Assembly (NCBI RefSeq): GCF_017875955.1
Contig: NZ_JAGINK010000001.1
Span: 2,503,501-2,567,500, forward strand
Source: Pseudomonas sp. BP8
GTDB lineage: Bacteria > Pseudomonadota > Gammaproteobacteria > Pseudomonadales > Pseudomonadaceae
Direction of reading: 5' to 3'
Length of the DNA: 64,000 bases
Positions within the stretch are counted from its first letter, which is position 1. Each line of letters begins with the position of its first letter. Shown piece after piece: positions 46,101 to 53,190 of this stretch. The notes below the pieces were generated by a model. The model was not told the origin of the DNA. It made no database searches and saw only the letters and a program-made list of their open reading frames with translations. The position numbers were made by a program, and so were the translations under genes.

Positions 46101-47706
46101 CCACGAGGCTGATTTGACCATCGCGCAGATGCGCGGTCATTGCCTGGGCCGGTAGCTGGTTACTCAATTGGGCCGCCAACAGATCGATGCGCACACGGCG
46201 TTTGTCGGGGTCGTCCAGCAATTCTTCGCGCAGGTGCTGCGGATAGCTCATGCCGATATCGGCCGCGCTGATCAGCTCGCGCAAGGCGGCCTCGTCAAAC
46301 CATGCCGGCACGGCTTCGCCATCGTGCGCCTTGATGCTGACTCGACCAGGCCTGAGCAGGCCGAGATTGCCAATCGCCAACTCCGCAAGGGTGAACTCGA
46401 CCCGATGTATGCTGCCATCGATGAACGGCGTACCCAAGGCAGGGACGGCGCTGGCAACGGTCTGATCGTTGACCACCCGTATTGCTTGCAGCGCTAGCGT
46501 CGAACCGGGGCGACGGGCCTGCACCAAGCTACTCAGGCGCTCCAGGGCGAATGCCTGGGCATCAGCCACGCCGTCCAGCCAGGTGCGGCCGCTGGCATCG
46601 CCGTAACCCTCGGCGACATCTGTCAGCAGTGCGCTGTAGGCCTTGAGGCTGTGCGGCTCGCCGTTGAGGATCCAGGACGGCAGGTGCGCGAACAACGCGG
46701 CTTGGTGATCGATTTCGCTGACGCTGCACATCTGTGCCATGCCGCTCAGGCCATCCATGCTATCGGCCAACTCTTGCGCACGGTCTGCCCCTAGATACGT
46801 GCTGCTGGCTGCGTTGATCACCTTCAGTTGCTGAGTGAGCAGGCCCAGTGCCTGGCCCTCGAAGATCGGCCGGCGTGGGGGCGTGATCTGCACGCTGGGG
46901 GCAAACGCGGACAGCCGCGCTGGCCAGTGCCCAGCGATGGCTGCGAACAGGTCGGGACGTGATCGATAGGCCAGCAATCTGCCAATCGCTGTGAACAGCA
47001 CCAGTTCGCGGCTGTGCCCTTCGCCAGGGTGCTCGACGAGCAAGGCGCTGGCGAGGTTGGAGTCCAGCTGGAATCCGGCAGAGAAGTCCACCTCGAGTAG
47101 GTTCACGGCGACGCCGCTTTTGTCGGGGAGCAGGCCAGGGTGTTGATGGACCTGTGTTGCCAGCGCCAGCGCCGTTGCCGGCAAGTTACTGGTCTCACGG
47201 TTATCCTTGAGCGTGCGGGCCAACTCATCCTGCAGATAAGCGGCATACCACTGCCAGGGTGTCTGCCCCTGCGGATCGGCACTGCTCCAGAAGTCGACGA
47301 TTGCCGCCTGGTGGTGTTCGATCAGCAACGGACCACACGCGTTGAGCAGTTGCTCGATCTCGTGCAGATCGACGTCGAGCGCCTGAGCAGGGTCTGTGGC
47401 TGTGTCATGACAGAGATAATCTTCATCTGGCGTCAGGTTGAGCGTGTCGCGCAGGCAGAAGCGCTCGATCACGGCTTGATGCAGCGGTCGCCTATAAGTC
47501 AGTTGCGGGTATTGGCCGACACTGACCAGCAGCAGCTCCAGCGGGTTCAGCGTGGGGTCCAGACCACGGGCCTGCCACTGACTGGCGAGCATCTGCGCGG
47601 CCGTCTCGAAAAGGCCGGGGCGTGACTGAAAACGTGTGGCGACAGCGCACGGCAGGTGGGCACTGCGAGGCAGGCGTCGGAGTAGGGTCATGACGTTACG
47701 TTCCAT
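43159..47706 (-). CDS. Giant toxin-like protein, LPSW-module family, without NEL domain
   Basis: A ~1515-residue protein without signal peptide. A LPSWILNGEP motif sits near residue 340, matching LPSWLKQASP at the N terminus of the other giant protein here; it is followed by a helical FALERL segment and, at ~690-760, two hydrophobic stretches (GWLLLNSVLPIMDGPFATA and WIELLINVAFLVFG). A further module with GLYLHDARLWVILQGKLYGV and GRWQLDLKLRLNGG, coiled-coil-rich sequence, and a C-terminal WYAHFHYPSL ... AGHLKT motif complete it. The first ~330 residues have no clear match. No NEL cysteine motif and no LRR. Starts possible at GTG 47739, ATG 47706 or ATG 47691; none has a strong ribosome site. 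Convergent with the acyl-CoA operon. Likely a large toxin/effector of unknown activity. Confidence 0.75.
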   Translation of the reverse strand: MERNVMTLLRRLPRSAHLPCAVATRFQSRPGLFETAAQMLASQWQARGLDPTLNPLELLLVSVGQYPQLTYRRPLHQAVIERFCLRDTLNLTPDEDYLCHDTATDPAQALDVDLHEIEQLLNACGPLLIEHHQAAIVDFWSSADPQGQTPWQWYAAYLQDELARTLKDNRETSNLPATALALATQVHQHPGLLPDKSGVAVNLLEVDFSAGFQLDSNLASALLVEHPGEGHSRELVLFTAIGRLLAYRSRPDLFAAIAGHWPARLSAFAPSVQITPPRRPIFEGQALGLLTQQLKVINAASSTYLGADRAQELADSMDGLSGMAQMCSVSEIDHQAALFAHLPSWILNGEPHSLKAYSALLTDVAEGYGDASGRTWLDGVADAQAFALERLSSLVQARRPGSTLALQAIRVVNDQTVASAVPALGTPFIDGSIHRVEFTLAELAIGNLGLLRPGRVSIKAHDGEAVPAWFDEAALRELISAADIGMSYPQHLREELLDDPDKRRVRIDLLAAQLSNQLPAQAMTAHLRDGQISLVGVAAVAAVFNRSDCESPSAWSLRPLGLLRSMDAAADHPLNAWLIEATPTVSPRCLLYRPLHAEPLLEFSDRLELLVAIGTPGELQKDLLQRLPEEDRKVYAHGGFQEPHLVYPVEDDWAVPFSRPAPATLSREEPILDPGKRVYEACVEETLENFLAHSSSTAQTRWARWRELGWLLLNSVLPIMDGPFATAAWLVQAESALLHLVNDTDSSQDRTGDWIELLINVAFLVFGHASRRLEIEHPQPPTVPLLHVDPPLPAPAIVLTPEVPEPLDFAWAKADLTLDQAHLDALTALQAELPLSTLRAPIPSGPMAGLYLHDARLWVILQGKLYGVSVDPERGQLRITGESPGAPAGPWLRRDEAGRWQLDLKLRLNGGMPLGNRLAKQKQLNEQAVEALDASLAEDATHARREQDYLRKAALVAAKTHESKVLQPYIEKQQAFSAFWKDHLQRLKDRNESIPIREYKLLRASALVQRLQCEQSVKATLMRLYTPERSQLREVIQRQLTGYELTPADERIINERIERVLHLIEQLIANAEVMTAEHQQLVRLSSRAQPRIQAMLEQAVELMGVTASPQHWRFIRMECCTNRLMMIGALDGEGEFWLERGWDNIQVSVGQRLQLAELNSATDELKRRLLETINQHLGAAARQVRNLQQRPMADAAKLALAQLIEDLTALQTDVRSELAEYPDYPPSSSVPQLSRQLPGLIETQDHGLLLGQPRANDANLVDIPGPDPSVASLTYKLEDAHWVRLEQPSARPPTPASTPKKLKTLLQESRARMDISRVELGKLHTRSAVNYLPVEIEEIVIHQRDLLDAQRNAIEAQLTRDNQTDEALANDDSALVIKALEDLSLELTKQAPTLRTQAALQQKPRIAELEFLLEQGQVRIRAEGSRRLLARIKGRPADYLDEYAISHNDRVIWYAHFHYPSLAAENNAFTAGHLKTASQRYAQGKSVADPATGQLSEVYRSPITLAAAQRLFFPS

Positions 47707-47739
47707 CGGCAGAAAACGCTCATCAAGCCATTCAGCCAC

Positions 47740-48063
47740 GGCGGGCCAGCGTTATCAGGATGCCACCCCGCGGGTGCGGCGGTGGTACAGGGCAGCCCCC
47801 TTTACCAGCCGAATTGGCCTGAACCTCAGGCAGGCACTGGACTGCACCCAACACTTGCGCTGCGGCCGAAGCAGGCCGATTGGCGGATTCCACATGATTT
47901 CAGACAATTGCGCGGTAATCCCTGTTGCCCCATGCGACGTGGCGCCTTAGACTGCCGCCCCCTGTAAAGAGTGCCGGTTGGCGCTTGAAGAATTCCGTTG
48001 CCGACGCCAAGGCGTCGGCGACACCTGAATCGCCCAAATGCACATTTTTTCATAGAGAAATCG
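47740..48063. other. Divergent intergenic region with a tight hairpin
   Basis: This 324-bp gap between the giant minus-strand gene and the DksA-like gene shows no gene. Nearest the DksA-like ATG is a perfect dyad GCCGACGCC-AA-GGCGTCGGC (48000-48019), then an A/T-rich TTTTTTCATAGAGAAA patch before ATG 48064. The dyad could be an operator or part of the 5' leader. Confidence 0.5.
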
Positions 48064-48468
48064 ATGACCAAGGAACAGTTGCTGGCCATGTCGGCCGATG
48101 ACTACATGAACGCTGATCAGCTGGAGTTCTTCACCCAGCTGTTGCAAGCGATGAAGGTAGATACCCACGAGCGCATCGAGCAGAGCCGCATTACCATTGA
48201 GAGCCTGGACACCCCTTCGGACCCAGCTGATGTGGCATCGGTCGAGGAAGAGCGTCACTGGCTGGTCAACGGTATCGAGCGCGACCAGCGCTTGCTGCCT
48301 CAGCTGGAGATGGCCCTGGGCCGGATCAGCGACGATAGCTTTGGCTGGTGCGAAGACAGCGGCGAGGCTATCGGCCTGCAGCGCCTGCTGATCAGCCCGA
48401 CCACCAAGTACTGCATCGAAGCCCAGGAACGCCACGAGCAGATCGGCCGCCACCAGCGCCAGATCTGA
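48064..48468 (+). CDS. DksA/TraR-family RNA polymerase regulator with incomplete zinc finger
   Basis: A 134-residue DksA-type protein. The coiled-coil tip motif SDPADVAS (Asp53, Asp56) that reaches into the RNA polymerase secondary channel is preserved. At the zinc-finger positions the usual four cysteines are Cys96, Ser99, Cys117 and Ala120. P. aeruginosa DksA2, also 134 residues, is a known zinc-independent paralog with fewer cysteines; this protein is intermediate. It should work with ppGpp at stress promoters, possibly when zinc is scarce. The gene has its own promoter region and a clear terminator. I give no symbol because dksA2 identity is not certain. Confidence 0.85.
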   Translation: MTKEQLLAMSADDYMNADQLEFFTQLLQAMKVDTHERIEQSRITIESLDTPSDPADVASVEEERHWLVNGIERDQRLLPQLEMALGRISDDSFGWCEDSGEAIGLQRLLISPTTKYCIEAQERHEQIGRHQRQI

Positions 48469-48486
48469 TCGGTCGCACCCCGCAAG

Positions 48487-48515
48487 GCCCCACGGAGCAA
48501 TCCCTGGGGCTTTTT
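48487..48515 (+). terminator. Rho-independent terminator after the DksA-like gene
   Basis: Stem GCCCCA (48487-48492) / TGGGGC (48505-48510) with a 12-base loop, followed by TTTTT. It lies 19 bases after the stop codon. Confidence 0.75.
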
Positions 48516-48657
48516 GCGTTTTCTCCGCCTGGGGCATTGGCTGGCGTTTGTTGCCATCGGCGCAACACAGCTGTACCGGGCTGCGCTTTTTCGGACGAAG
48601 CGGGGGGCGTATCATCAGCTAAATCGTTAGGCTGCTAATTAAGTGCTGGAGGTAAGG

Positions 48658-48852
48658 GTGAAAAGTCAGGTCGATGTGGCGGTGATGATTGGCTCCGGCG
48701 TGCCTGCTGCCTTGCAAGCCATGGGCAAGCGGATCTGTTGGGTGGTGCTGGTCAATGGTGAGCGCCGTGGGACAGCCTTCGCCAGCCGTGGCGAAGCCAT
48801 CGAATGCCAGGCGGCCTGGGTGGCGCAGTTGGCCAGGGGCAAAGCGGCCTGA
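48658..48852 (+). CDS. Small conserved protein, 64 residues
   Basis: A 64-residue protein starting at GTG 48658 preceded by GGAGGTAAG, an excellent ribosome site; the frame is open from 48643 but that start would place the site inside the gene. Sequence MKSQVDVAVMIGSGVPAALQAMGKRICWVVLVNGERRG... is neither membrane nor secreted. No domain recognised. Monocistronic. Confidence 0.65.
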   Translation: MKSQVDVAVMIGSGVPAALQAMGKRICWVVLVNGERRGTAFASRGEAIECQAAWVAQLARGKAA

Positions 48853-49342
48853 CTCATTGGGCTCTGGCCGCCGAATGTGGCAGGCGGCATCTGAAGCCCT
48901 TGACCCTGCCGGTGAGGGTATCGGTCACGTGAAAAAATGCGGTACCTGCAGGGACAACGACGAAACGCGAACTGTTAATGCCGTTATTGATGCAAGAAAA
49001 GCTTTTCGGCACTCGACGGATTTCAGTGTTTTCGTGCATATTTCCCCCTGTAATGCGCTGATGATTAGCGACGGCCCATGATGCCAGGGGCCTGTTGCTA
49101 TCTATTGCATCTTTACTGGCATCGCTGTTGTCAGAAATTACGCTTCCCACGAGGGAAAACTGCCGAAATCAGTCTTGTGGATTTGGCTGGCACGCCCGGG
49201 TCATGATTCCCGCCTGCGGTGTCGGCACTCTGTACAGGCATTTCGTGCACTACTTTATTAGTCTTTCAGACATCGACTTGAAATGACCGCGCCCTCCGGA
49301 CACCGGATGTGGGCGCCTGTAACCGGTTTGAGGAACTCTTCA
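48853..49342. other. 490-bp gap, AT-richer than its surroundings
   Basis: No gene is supported here. A weak stem GCCGCC...GGCGGC (about 48867-48888) follows the small gene. From about 48940 to 49290 the sequence is visibly richer in A/T than the rest of the window and holds only short frames in both strands (for example a 98-codon minus-strand frame at 48854-49150) that lack ribosome sites. Probably promoter region for the 49343 gene or a remnant. Confidence 0.5.
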
Positions 49343-49813
49343 TTGGCAGTCAGTACTCTGGATACTCATGCGTTGTTTGCCCTGGGCGATTTGCGTGGCA
49401 AGTTGGCCAAGCTGTTTCACGGGCGTTTTGTCTATGTGACCGAGCAAAGCCCTGAAGGCCTGTACATGGCAGAAATCGACACTGACAGTGCGTTGGTGGT
49501 CGATGATAAACAGCGCCTGGAACTCAAGGTTGGCGATCACTTTCGCGCCGCGGTACTACCCAGTCGCGAAGGGGGTAAGCTTGAACTGCGTTTTCGCGAG
49601 ATCAAGTTGAATGTCTACGGCATGGGCGATTACGCCTTTGTCGCGGTGCCCGAAGGTGAGGGGATCGTGTTCCGTAATGGGCAAGGCGTGATGCTGGTGT
49701 TCGCCGCCCAGGAGCAAGTGCAGGAAGGCTTGGGCAAGCTGCTCAAGGCGGTGACCGGCAAGGTGGCCAAGTGGCGTAAAGGTGAGCTCACCACCTTCAA
49801 GGCCAGTGAATGA
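49343..49813 (+). CDS. Conserved protein of unknown function, ~156 residues
   Basis: A soluble protein (MAVSTLDTHALFALGDLRGK... GKVAKWRKGELTTFKASE) probably starting at TTG 49343, with GAGGA eight bases upstream; the open frame goes back to ATG 49283 but that part (SGHRMWAPVTGLRN) looks unrelated. Beta-rich middle with VDDKQRLELKVGDHF and FREIKLNVYGMGDYAFVAVPE. No domain recognised. Its stop overlaps the next gene by four bases (ATGA), so the two form an operon. Confidence 0.7.
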   Translation: MAVSTLDTHALFALGDLRGKLAKLFHGRFVYVTEQSPEGLYMAEIDTDSALVVDDKQRLELKVGDHFRAAVLPSREGGKLELRFREIKLNVYGMGDYAFVAVPEGEGIVFRNGQGVMLVFAAQEQVQEGLGKLLKAVTGKVAKWRKGELTTFKASE

Positions 49814-50034
49814 CGCCTGACCTCCCGCCCGCCCTGGGGCGGGCGCAGTTTCACCGGCGCTATCAAGCCGAGGCTGTTGCCCAGGCCGAGCTGTTGTTGG
49901 CTCGACGCGAGGCATTGGGCAATGGCTGGCTGGCCTGGGTGGCGGGCGAGCTCTATCGACTGAGTCCGGCCGAGTACGCTGCGATGGTGCGGCGCGAGTT
50001 GGAGCGCCTGAGCCAGGCGCCTAGCGCCGGCTGA
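49810..50034 (+). CDS. Small conserved protein, 74 residues
   Basis: A charged helical 74-residue protein (MTPDLPPALGRAQFHRRYQ... SPAEYAAMVRRELERL) translationally coupled to the preceding gene through ATGA. No domain recognised. It may be a partner subunit or adaptor for the upstream protein. Convergent with shaG, 16 bases from its stop. Confidence 0.65.
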   Translation: MTPDLPPALGRAQFHRRYQAEAVAQAELLLARREALGNGWLAWVAGELYRLSPAEYAAMVRRELERLSQAPSAG

Positions 50035-50050
50035 GTACGCTCGCGGTCAC

Positions 50051-50416
50051 TCAGTTACCACGATCACCGCCACTGCTAACCTCTTCAGGTACCTTCTGGC
50101 CGGCGGCGCGCTTGCGAAACAGCGCGGCCCTGGCCAGTAGCAGGGTGGTCACCGGCACGGTGATCGAGAGCAGGATCGGGATCAGCCAGGCATGCAGGAT
50201 CGGCCCTTGCTTGAGCCAGGAAAAATACAGGATCGACGCCAGGCTGACGCACCATGCACCGATGGTCGAGGCCAGTGCCGGTGGATGCATGCGTTGGAAA
50301 TAGTCCTTCAGCCGCACCAGGCCGATGGCGCCGATCAGGGCGAACAGGCTGGCAGTCAGCAGCAGGCCTGCAGTGATCAGCTCAAGCCAGAGCGGTAGTT
50401 CAAGGGCTTCGGTCAT
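50051..50416 (-). CDS. shaG: ShaG, Na+/H+ antiporter subunit G
   Basis: A 121-residue protein with three transmembrane helices and the MnhG/MrpG motif FALIGAIGLVRLKDYFQRMHPP. Last gene of the sha (mrp/mnh) operon, overlapping shaF by four bases. Part of the multi-subunit cation/proton antiporter that exports Na+ and supports pH and salt tolerance. Confidence 0.93.
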   Translation of the reverse strand: MTEALELPLWLELITAGLLLTASLFALIGAIGLVRLKDYFQRMHPPALASTIGAWCVSLASILYFSWLKQGPILHAWLIPILLSITVPVTTLLLARAALFRKRAAGQKVPEEVSSGGDRGN

Positions 50417-50691
50417 TCGATCACCTCACCGCGCAGGAGGAATTTGGCCAGGGCAAACGAGCCGACAAAGCCGAACAGGGCAATCAACAGTGCGCCTTCA
50501 AAGTAGGTATCACTGGCATAGCGGATCCCCAGTACCAGCATCATCAACATGGCCAGGATATACAGGTAGTCCAGAGCCAGGACCCGGTCCTGTGCAGACG
50601 GGCCGCGAAACAGCCTGACCAGCGCCAGGGCCATGGCGATGGTGAAGATGAACAGGCTGGCGAGAATGGCGTTGGCGAGCAGGCCAGTCAT
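50413..50691 (-). CDS. shaF: ShaF, Na+/H+ antiporter subunit F
   Basis: A 92-residue protein with three transmembrane helices and the MnhF segment LVRLFRGPSAQDRVLALDYLY. Overlaps shaE and shaG by four bases each. Confidence 0.93.
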   Translation of the reverse strand: MTGLLANAILASLFIFTIAMALALVRLFRGPSAQDRVLALDYLYILAMLMMLVLGIRYASDTYFEGALLIALFGFVGSFALAKFLLRGEVIE

Positions 50692-51176
50692 TCGAAAATC
50701 TCCATCAGCGGGCGTTCGTAGGTGTTTTTGAAGTGCTCGATGAACAGCGCTTCGTCTTGCAGATCGAACACATGCAGAAGCAGTACGCTACGGTCCAGCG
50801 CCAGCTCCGACCAGACCGTGCCAGGCACCACTGTGGTGATCATGGACAGCGCGGCCAGGCCGTGGGCGTCGCGCAAGGCCAGCGGAATATGCACGAAGGC
50901 AGACTGCGGCGGCCGGCGTCCGGCGCGCAATACGCTAGCCGCTACCTGCAGGTTGGAGCTGATCACATCAACGCCCACCCGGCCAATCAGCTTGGCAATC
51001 ACCCAAGGCCGGCGCACGTGAGCGTGCTGCGGGCGCAACGGTGCCATCAGGATCGGCGCGAGGATGCCCAGCAGCGCTCCCAGCAGCAGGTTGCCGGGGC
51101 TGACCGACAGGTTCAGCAGCAGCCACAGAACGAACAGCGCCAGCGACAGTAGCGGGGCAGGCAAGAATCGGTTCAT
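50688..51176 (-). CDS. shaE: ShaE, Na+/H+ antiporter subunit E
   Basis: A 162-residue MnhE-type subunit: N-terminal two transmembrane helices, then a soluble part with IPLALRDAHGLAALSMITTVVPGTVWSEL, the family signature. Overlaps shaD and shaF by four bases each. Confidence 0.92.
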   Translation of the reverse strand: MNRFLPAPLLSLALFVLWLLLNLSVSPGNLLLGALLGILAPILMAPLRPQHAHVRRPWVIAKLIGRVGVDVISSNLQVAASVLRAGRRPPQSAFVHIPLALRDAHGLAALSMITTVVPGTVWSELALDRSVLLLHVFDLQDEALFIEHFKNTYERPLMEIFE

Positions 51177-52849
51177 GGCTGCACCTGCACGTCAAAGGTA
51201 GTCGGACCTGGCACAGGCCGTGTGGCCATCACCGCTTCGATATAGGCTTCAGGCGCCTGCAGGCTGGCCGCGGCGTCCTGGGTGTAGCGCAGCAGCGGCT
51301 CGGCCCTGAAGCTGAGGATGATGCACAAGCCCAGCAGGATCACGATGGGCAGGCATTCATAGCGACGCAACAGTGGCGACGGGCGCTCTTCTGGCTTCCA
51401 GAAACGCTGGATACCGACGCGGCCGAAGGCGATCAGCGAGGCCATGCCCGAGAGGATCAGCAGCGCCACCAGGCCCCAGCCAGCGGCAGACAGCGGTTGC
51501 TCCGGGGTATTGCCCAGGCCGAGCGGGTTGAACAGGGCGCTGATCAGGCTCAGTTTGCCGATGAATCCGGACAGGGGCGGCATGCCGATGATCAGCAGGG
51601 CGCAGGCAATGAAGCTCAAGCCAAGGAACGCCATGGTCCAAGGAATGATCTGGCCGATCACTGCTTTTTGTTCGTCATCGAGGTTGATGCCCTTGGGCGG
51701 ATGCAGCGACTCCAGCGGTGAGGGCATGCCTTCATCGTCATCCAGAGGGGCCTCATTGGCCGAACGTGAGCGCTCGACCAGTTCCGCCAGAAGGAACAAC
51801 GCGCACAGCGCCAGGGTCGAGCTGACCAGGTAGAACAGCGCACTGCCGGTGAGGATCGGCTGGCCGAAACCGACTGCCGCCATCAACGTGCCGGCTGAAA
51901 CCAGGATGCTCAGTGCCGCCATCCGCTCCAGGCGCTGAGCGGCAAGAATCGCCACAGCGGCCACTGCCAGGGTCGCCAGCCCGCCATACACCAGCCACTC
52001 TCCGCCAAAATGCGCCGATGCGCCGGCCTGCCCGGAAAACAGCAGCGTCCACAGGCGCAACACGGCATACAGGCCAACCTTGGTCATGATGGCGAACAAC
52101 GCGGCCACCGGTGCACTGGCTGAGGCGTAGGCCGGCACCAGCCAGAAGTTCAGTGGCCAGATACCGGCCTTGGCCAGGAAGGCGATGGCCAAAATCGCGG
52201 CGCCCGCGTGGAGCAGGCCGCGGTCGGCTTCAGGTACCAGCGGGACCTTCAGGGCCAGATCGGCCATGTTCAGCGTACCGGTGACACCGTAGAGCATCGC
52301 GGCACCTACCAGGAACAGCGACGAGGCAAACAGGTTGATGGCGATGTAATGCAGCCCAGCCTTGACCCGTGCCCGTCCTGAACCGTGCAGCAGCAGGCCG
52401 TAAGAGGCCGCCAGCAATACTTCGAAGAACACGAACAGGTTGAACAGGTCGGCGGTCAGGAAGGCGCCGTACAAGCCCATCAGCTGGATCTGGAACAAGG
52501 CGTGGAAGCTGGCGCCGGCACCATCCCAGCGAGCACGGGCAAACAGCAGGGCGCAGACGCCAATCACGCCGGTGAGGGTCAGCATCAGCGCCGACAAGTG
52601 GTCGACCACCAGCACGATGCCGAACGGCGCCGGCCAGTTGCCGGGCAGGTACACACCAATGGACTCGGCTTGGCCCTGGGTCCGTACCCAGGTCAGCAGA
52701 ACCACGGCAATCGCCAGGCCGGCAATGCTCGACAGCAGATTCAGCTGGCCCTTGATGCGCCGGCGCTTTTCGCCCAGCAGGAGCATCACCGAGGCGGTCA
52801 GCAACGGCAGCAGGATCGGGGCAATGATCAGTTGATTCATCCAGCTCAT
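51173..52849 (-). CDS. shaD: ShaD, Na+/H+ antiporter subunit D
   Basis: A 558-residue NuoM/NuoN-like membrane protein with about fourteen helices. Conserved region FNLFVFFEVLLAASYGLLLHGSG with the key Glu, and LAKAGIWPLNFWLVPAYASASAPVAALFA with the proton-path Lys. A charged insertion (ERSRSANEAPLDDDEGMPSPLESLHPPKGINLDDEQ) lies in a loop between helices near residues 360-400. Overlaps shaC and shaE by four bases. Confidence 0.94.
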   Translation of the reverse strand: MSWMNQLIIAPILLPLLTASVMLLLGEKRRRIKGQLNLLSSIAGLAIAVVLLTWVRTQGQAESIGVYLPGNWPAPFGIVLVVDHLSALMLTLTGVIGVCALLFARARWDGAGASFHALFQIQLMGLYGAFLTADLFNLFVFFEVLLAASYGLLLHGSGRARVKAGLHYIAINLFASSLFLVGAAMLYGVTGTLNMADLALKVPLVPEADRGLLHAGAAILAIAFLAKAGIWPLNFWLVPAYASASAPVAALFAIMTKVGLYAVLRLWTLLFSGQAGASAHFGGEWLVYGGLATLAVAAVAILAAQRLERMAALSILVSAGTLMAAVGFGQPILTGSALFYLVSSTLALCALFLLAELVERSRSANEAPLDDDEGMPSPLESLHPPKGINLDDEQKAVIGQIIPWTMAFLGLSFIACALLIIGMPPLSGFIGKLSLISALFNPLGLGNTPEQPLSAAGWGLVALLILSGMASLIAFGRVGIQRFWKPEERPSPLLRRYECLPIVILLGLCIILSFRAEPLLRYTQDAAASLQAPEAYIEAVMATRPVPGPTTFDVQVQP

Positions 52850-53190
52850 TCGTCACGCTCCCGGCCATCGACGTGGTCGGTGCCTGTCAGCCCGCGAGAG
52901 GCCAGCATGACCACCAGAAACAGCGCGGTCATGGCAAAGCTGATGACGATTGCGGTCAGTACCAGGGCCTGCGGCAGGGGATCGGTGTAGTGCAGCAGGT
53001 CTTGGGTGACACCGTTCTTGATGATCGGCTCCTTGCCGATGAACAGGCTGCCCATGCTGAAGATGAACAGGTTGACACCGTAGGACAGCAGGCACAGGCC
53101 CATGATTACCTGATAGGTACGTGGACGCAGGATCAGCCAGACCCCGGAGGCGGCCAGGACGCCGATGGCGACTGCAATGACTTCTTCCAT
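52846..53190 (-). CDS. shaC: ShaC, Na+/H+ antiporter subunit C
   Basis: A 114-residue NuoK-like subunit with three transmembrane helices and IMGLCLLSYGVNLFIFSMG, the family signature with YGVNL. Its ATG shares one base with the shaA stop (TGATG), a tight coupling. Confidence 0.94.
   Translation of the reverse strand: MEEVIAVAIGVLAASGVWLILRPRTYQVIMGLCLLSYGVNLFIFSMGSLFIGKEPIIKNGVTQDLLHYTDPLPQALVLTAIVISFAMTALFLVVMLASRGLTGTDHVDGRERDE

Noticed and set aside
48854..49150. 98-codon minus-strand frame in the AT-rich gap
   Set aside because: Starts at GTG without a ribosome site and has no recognisable domain.
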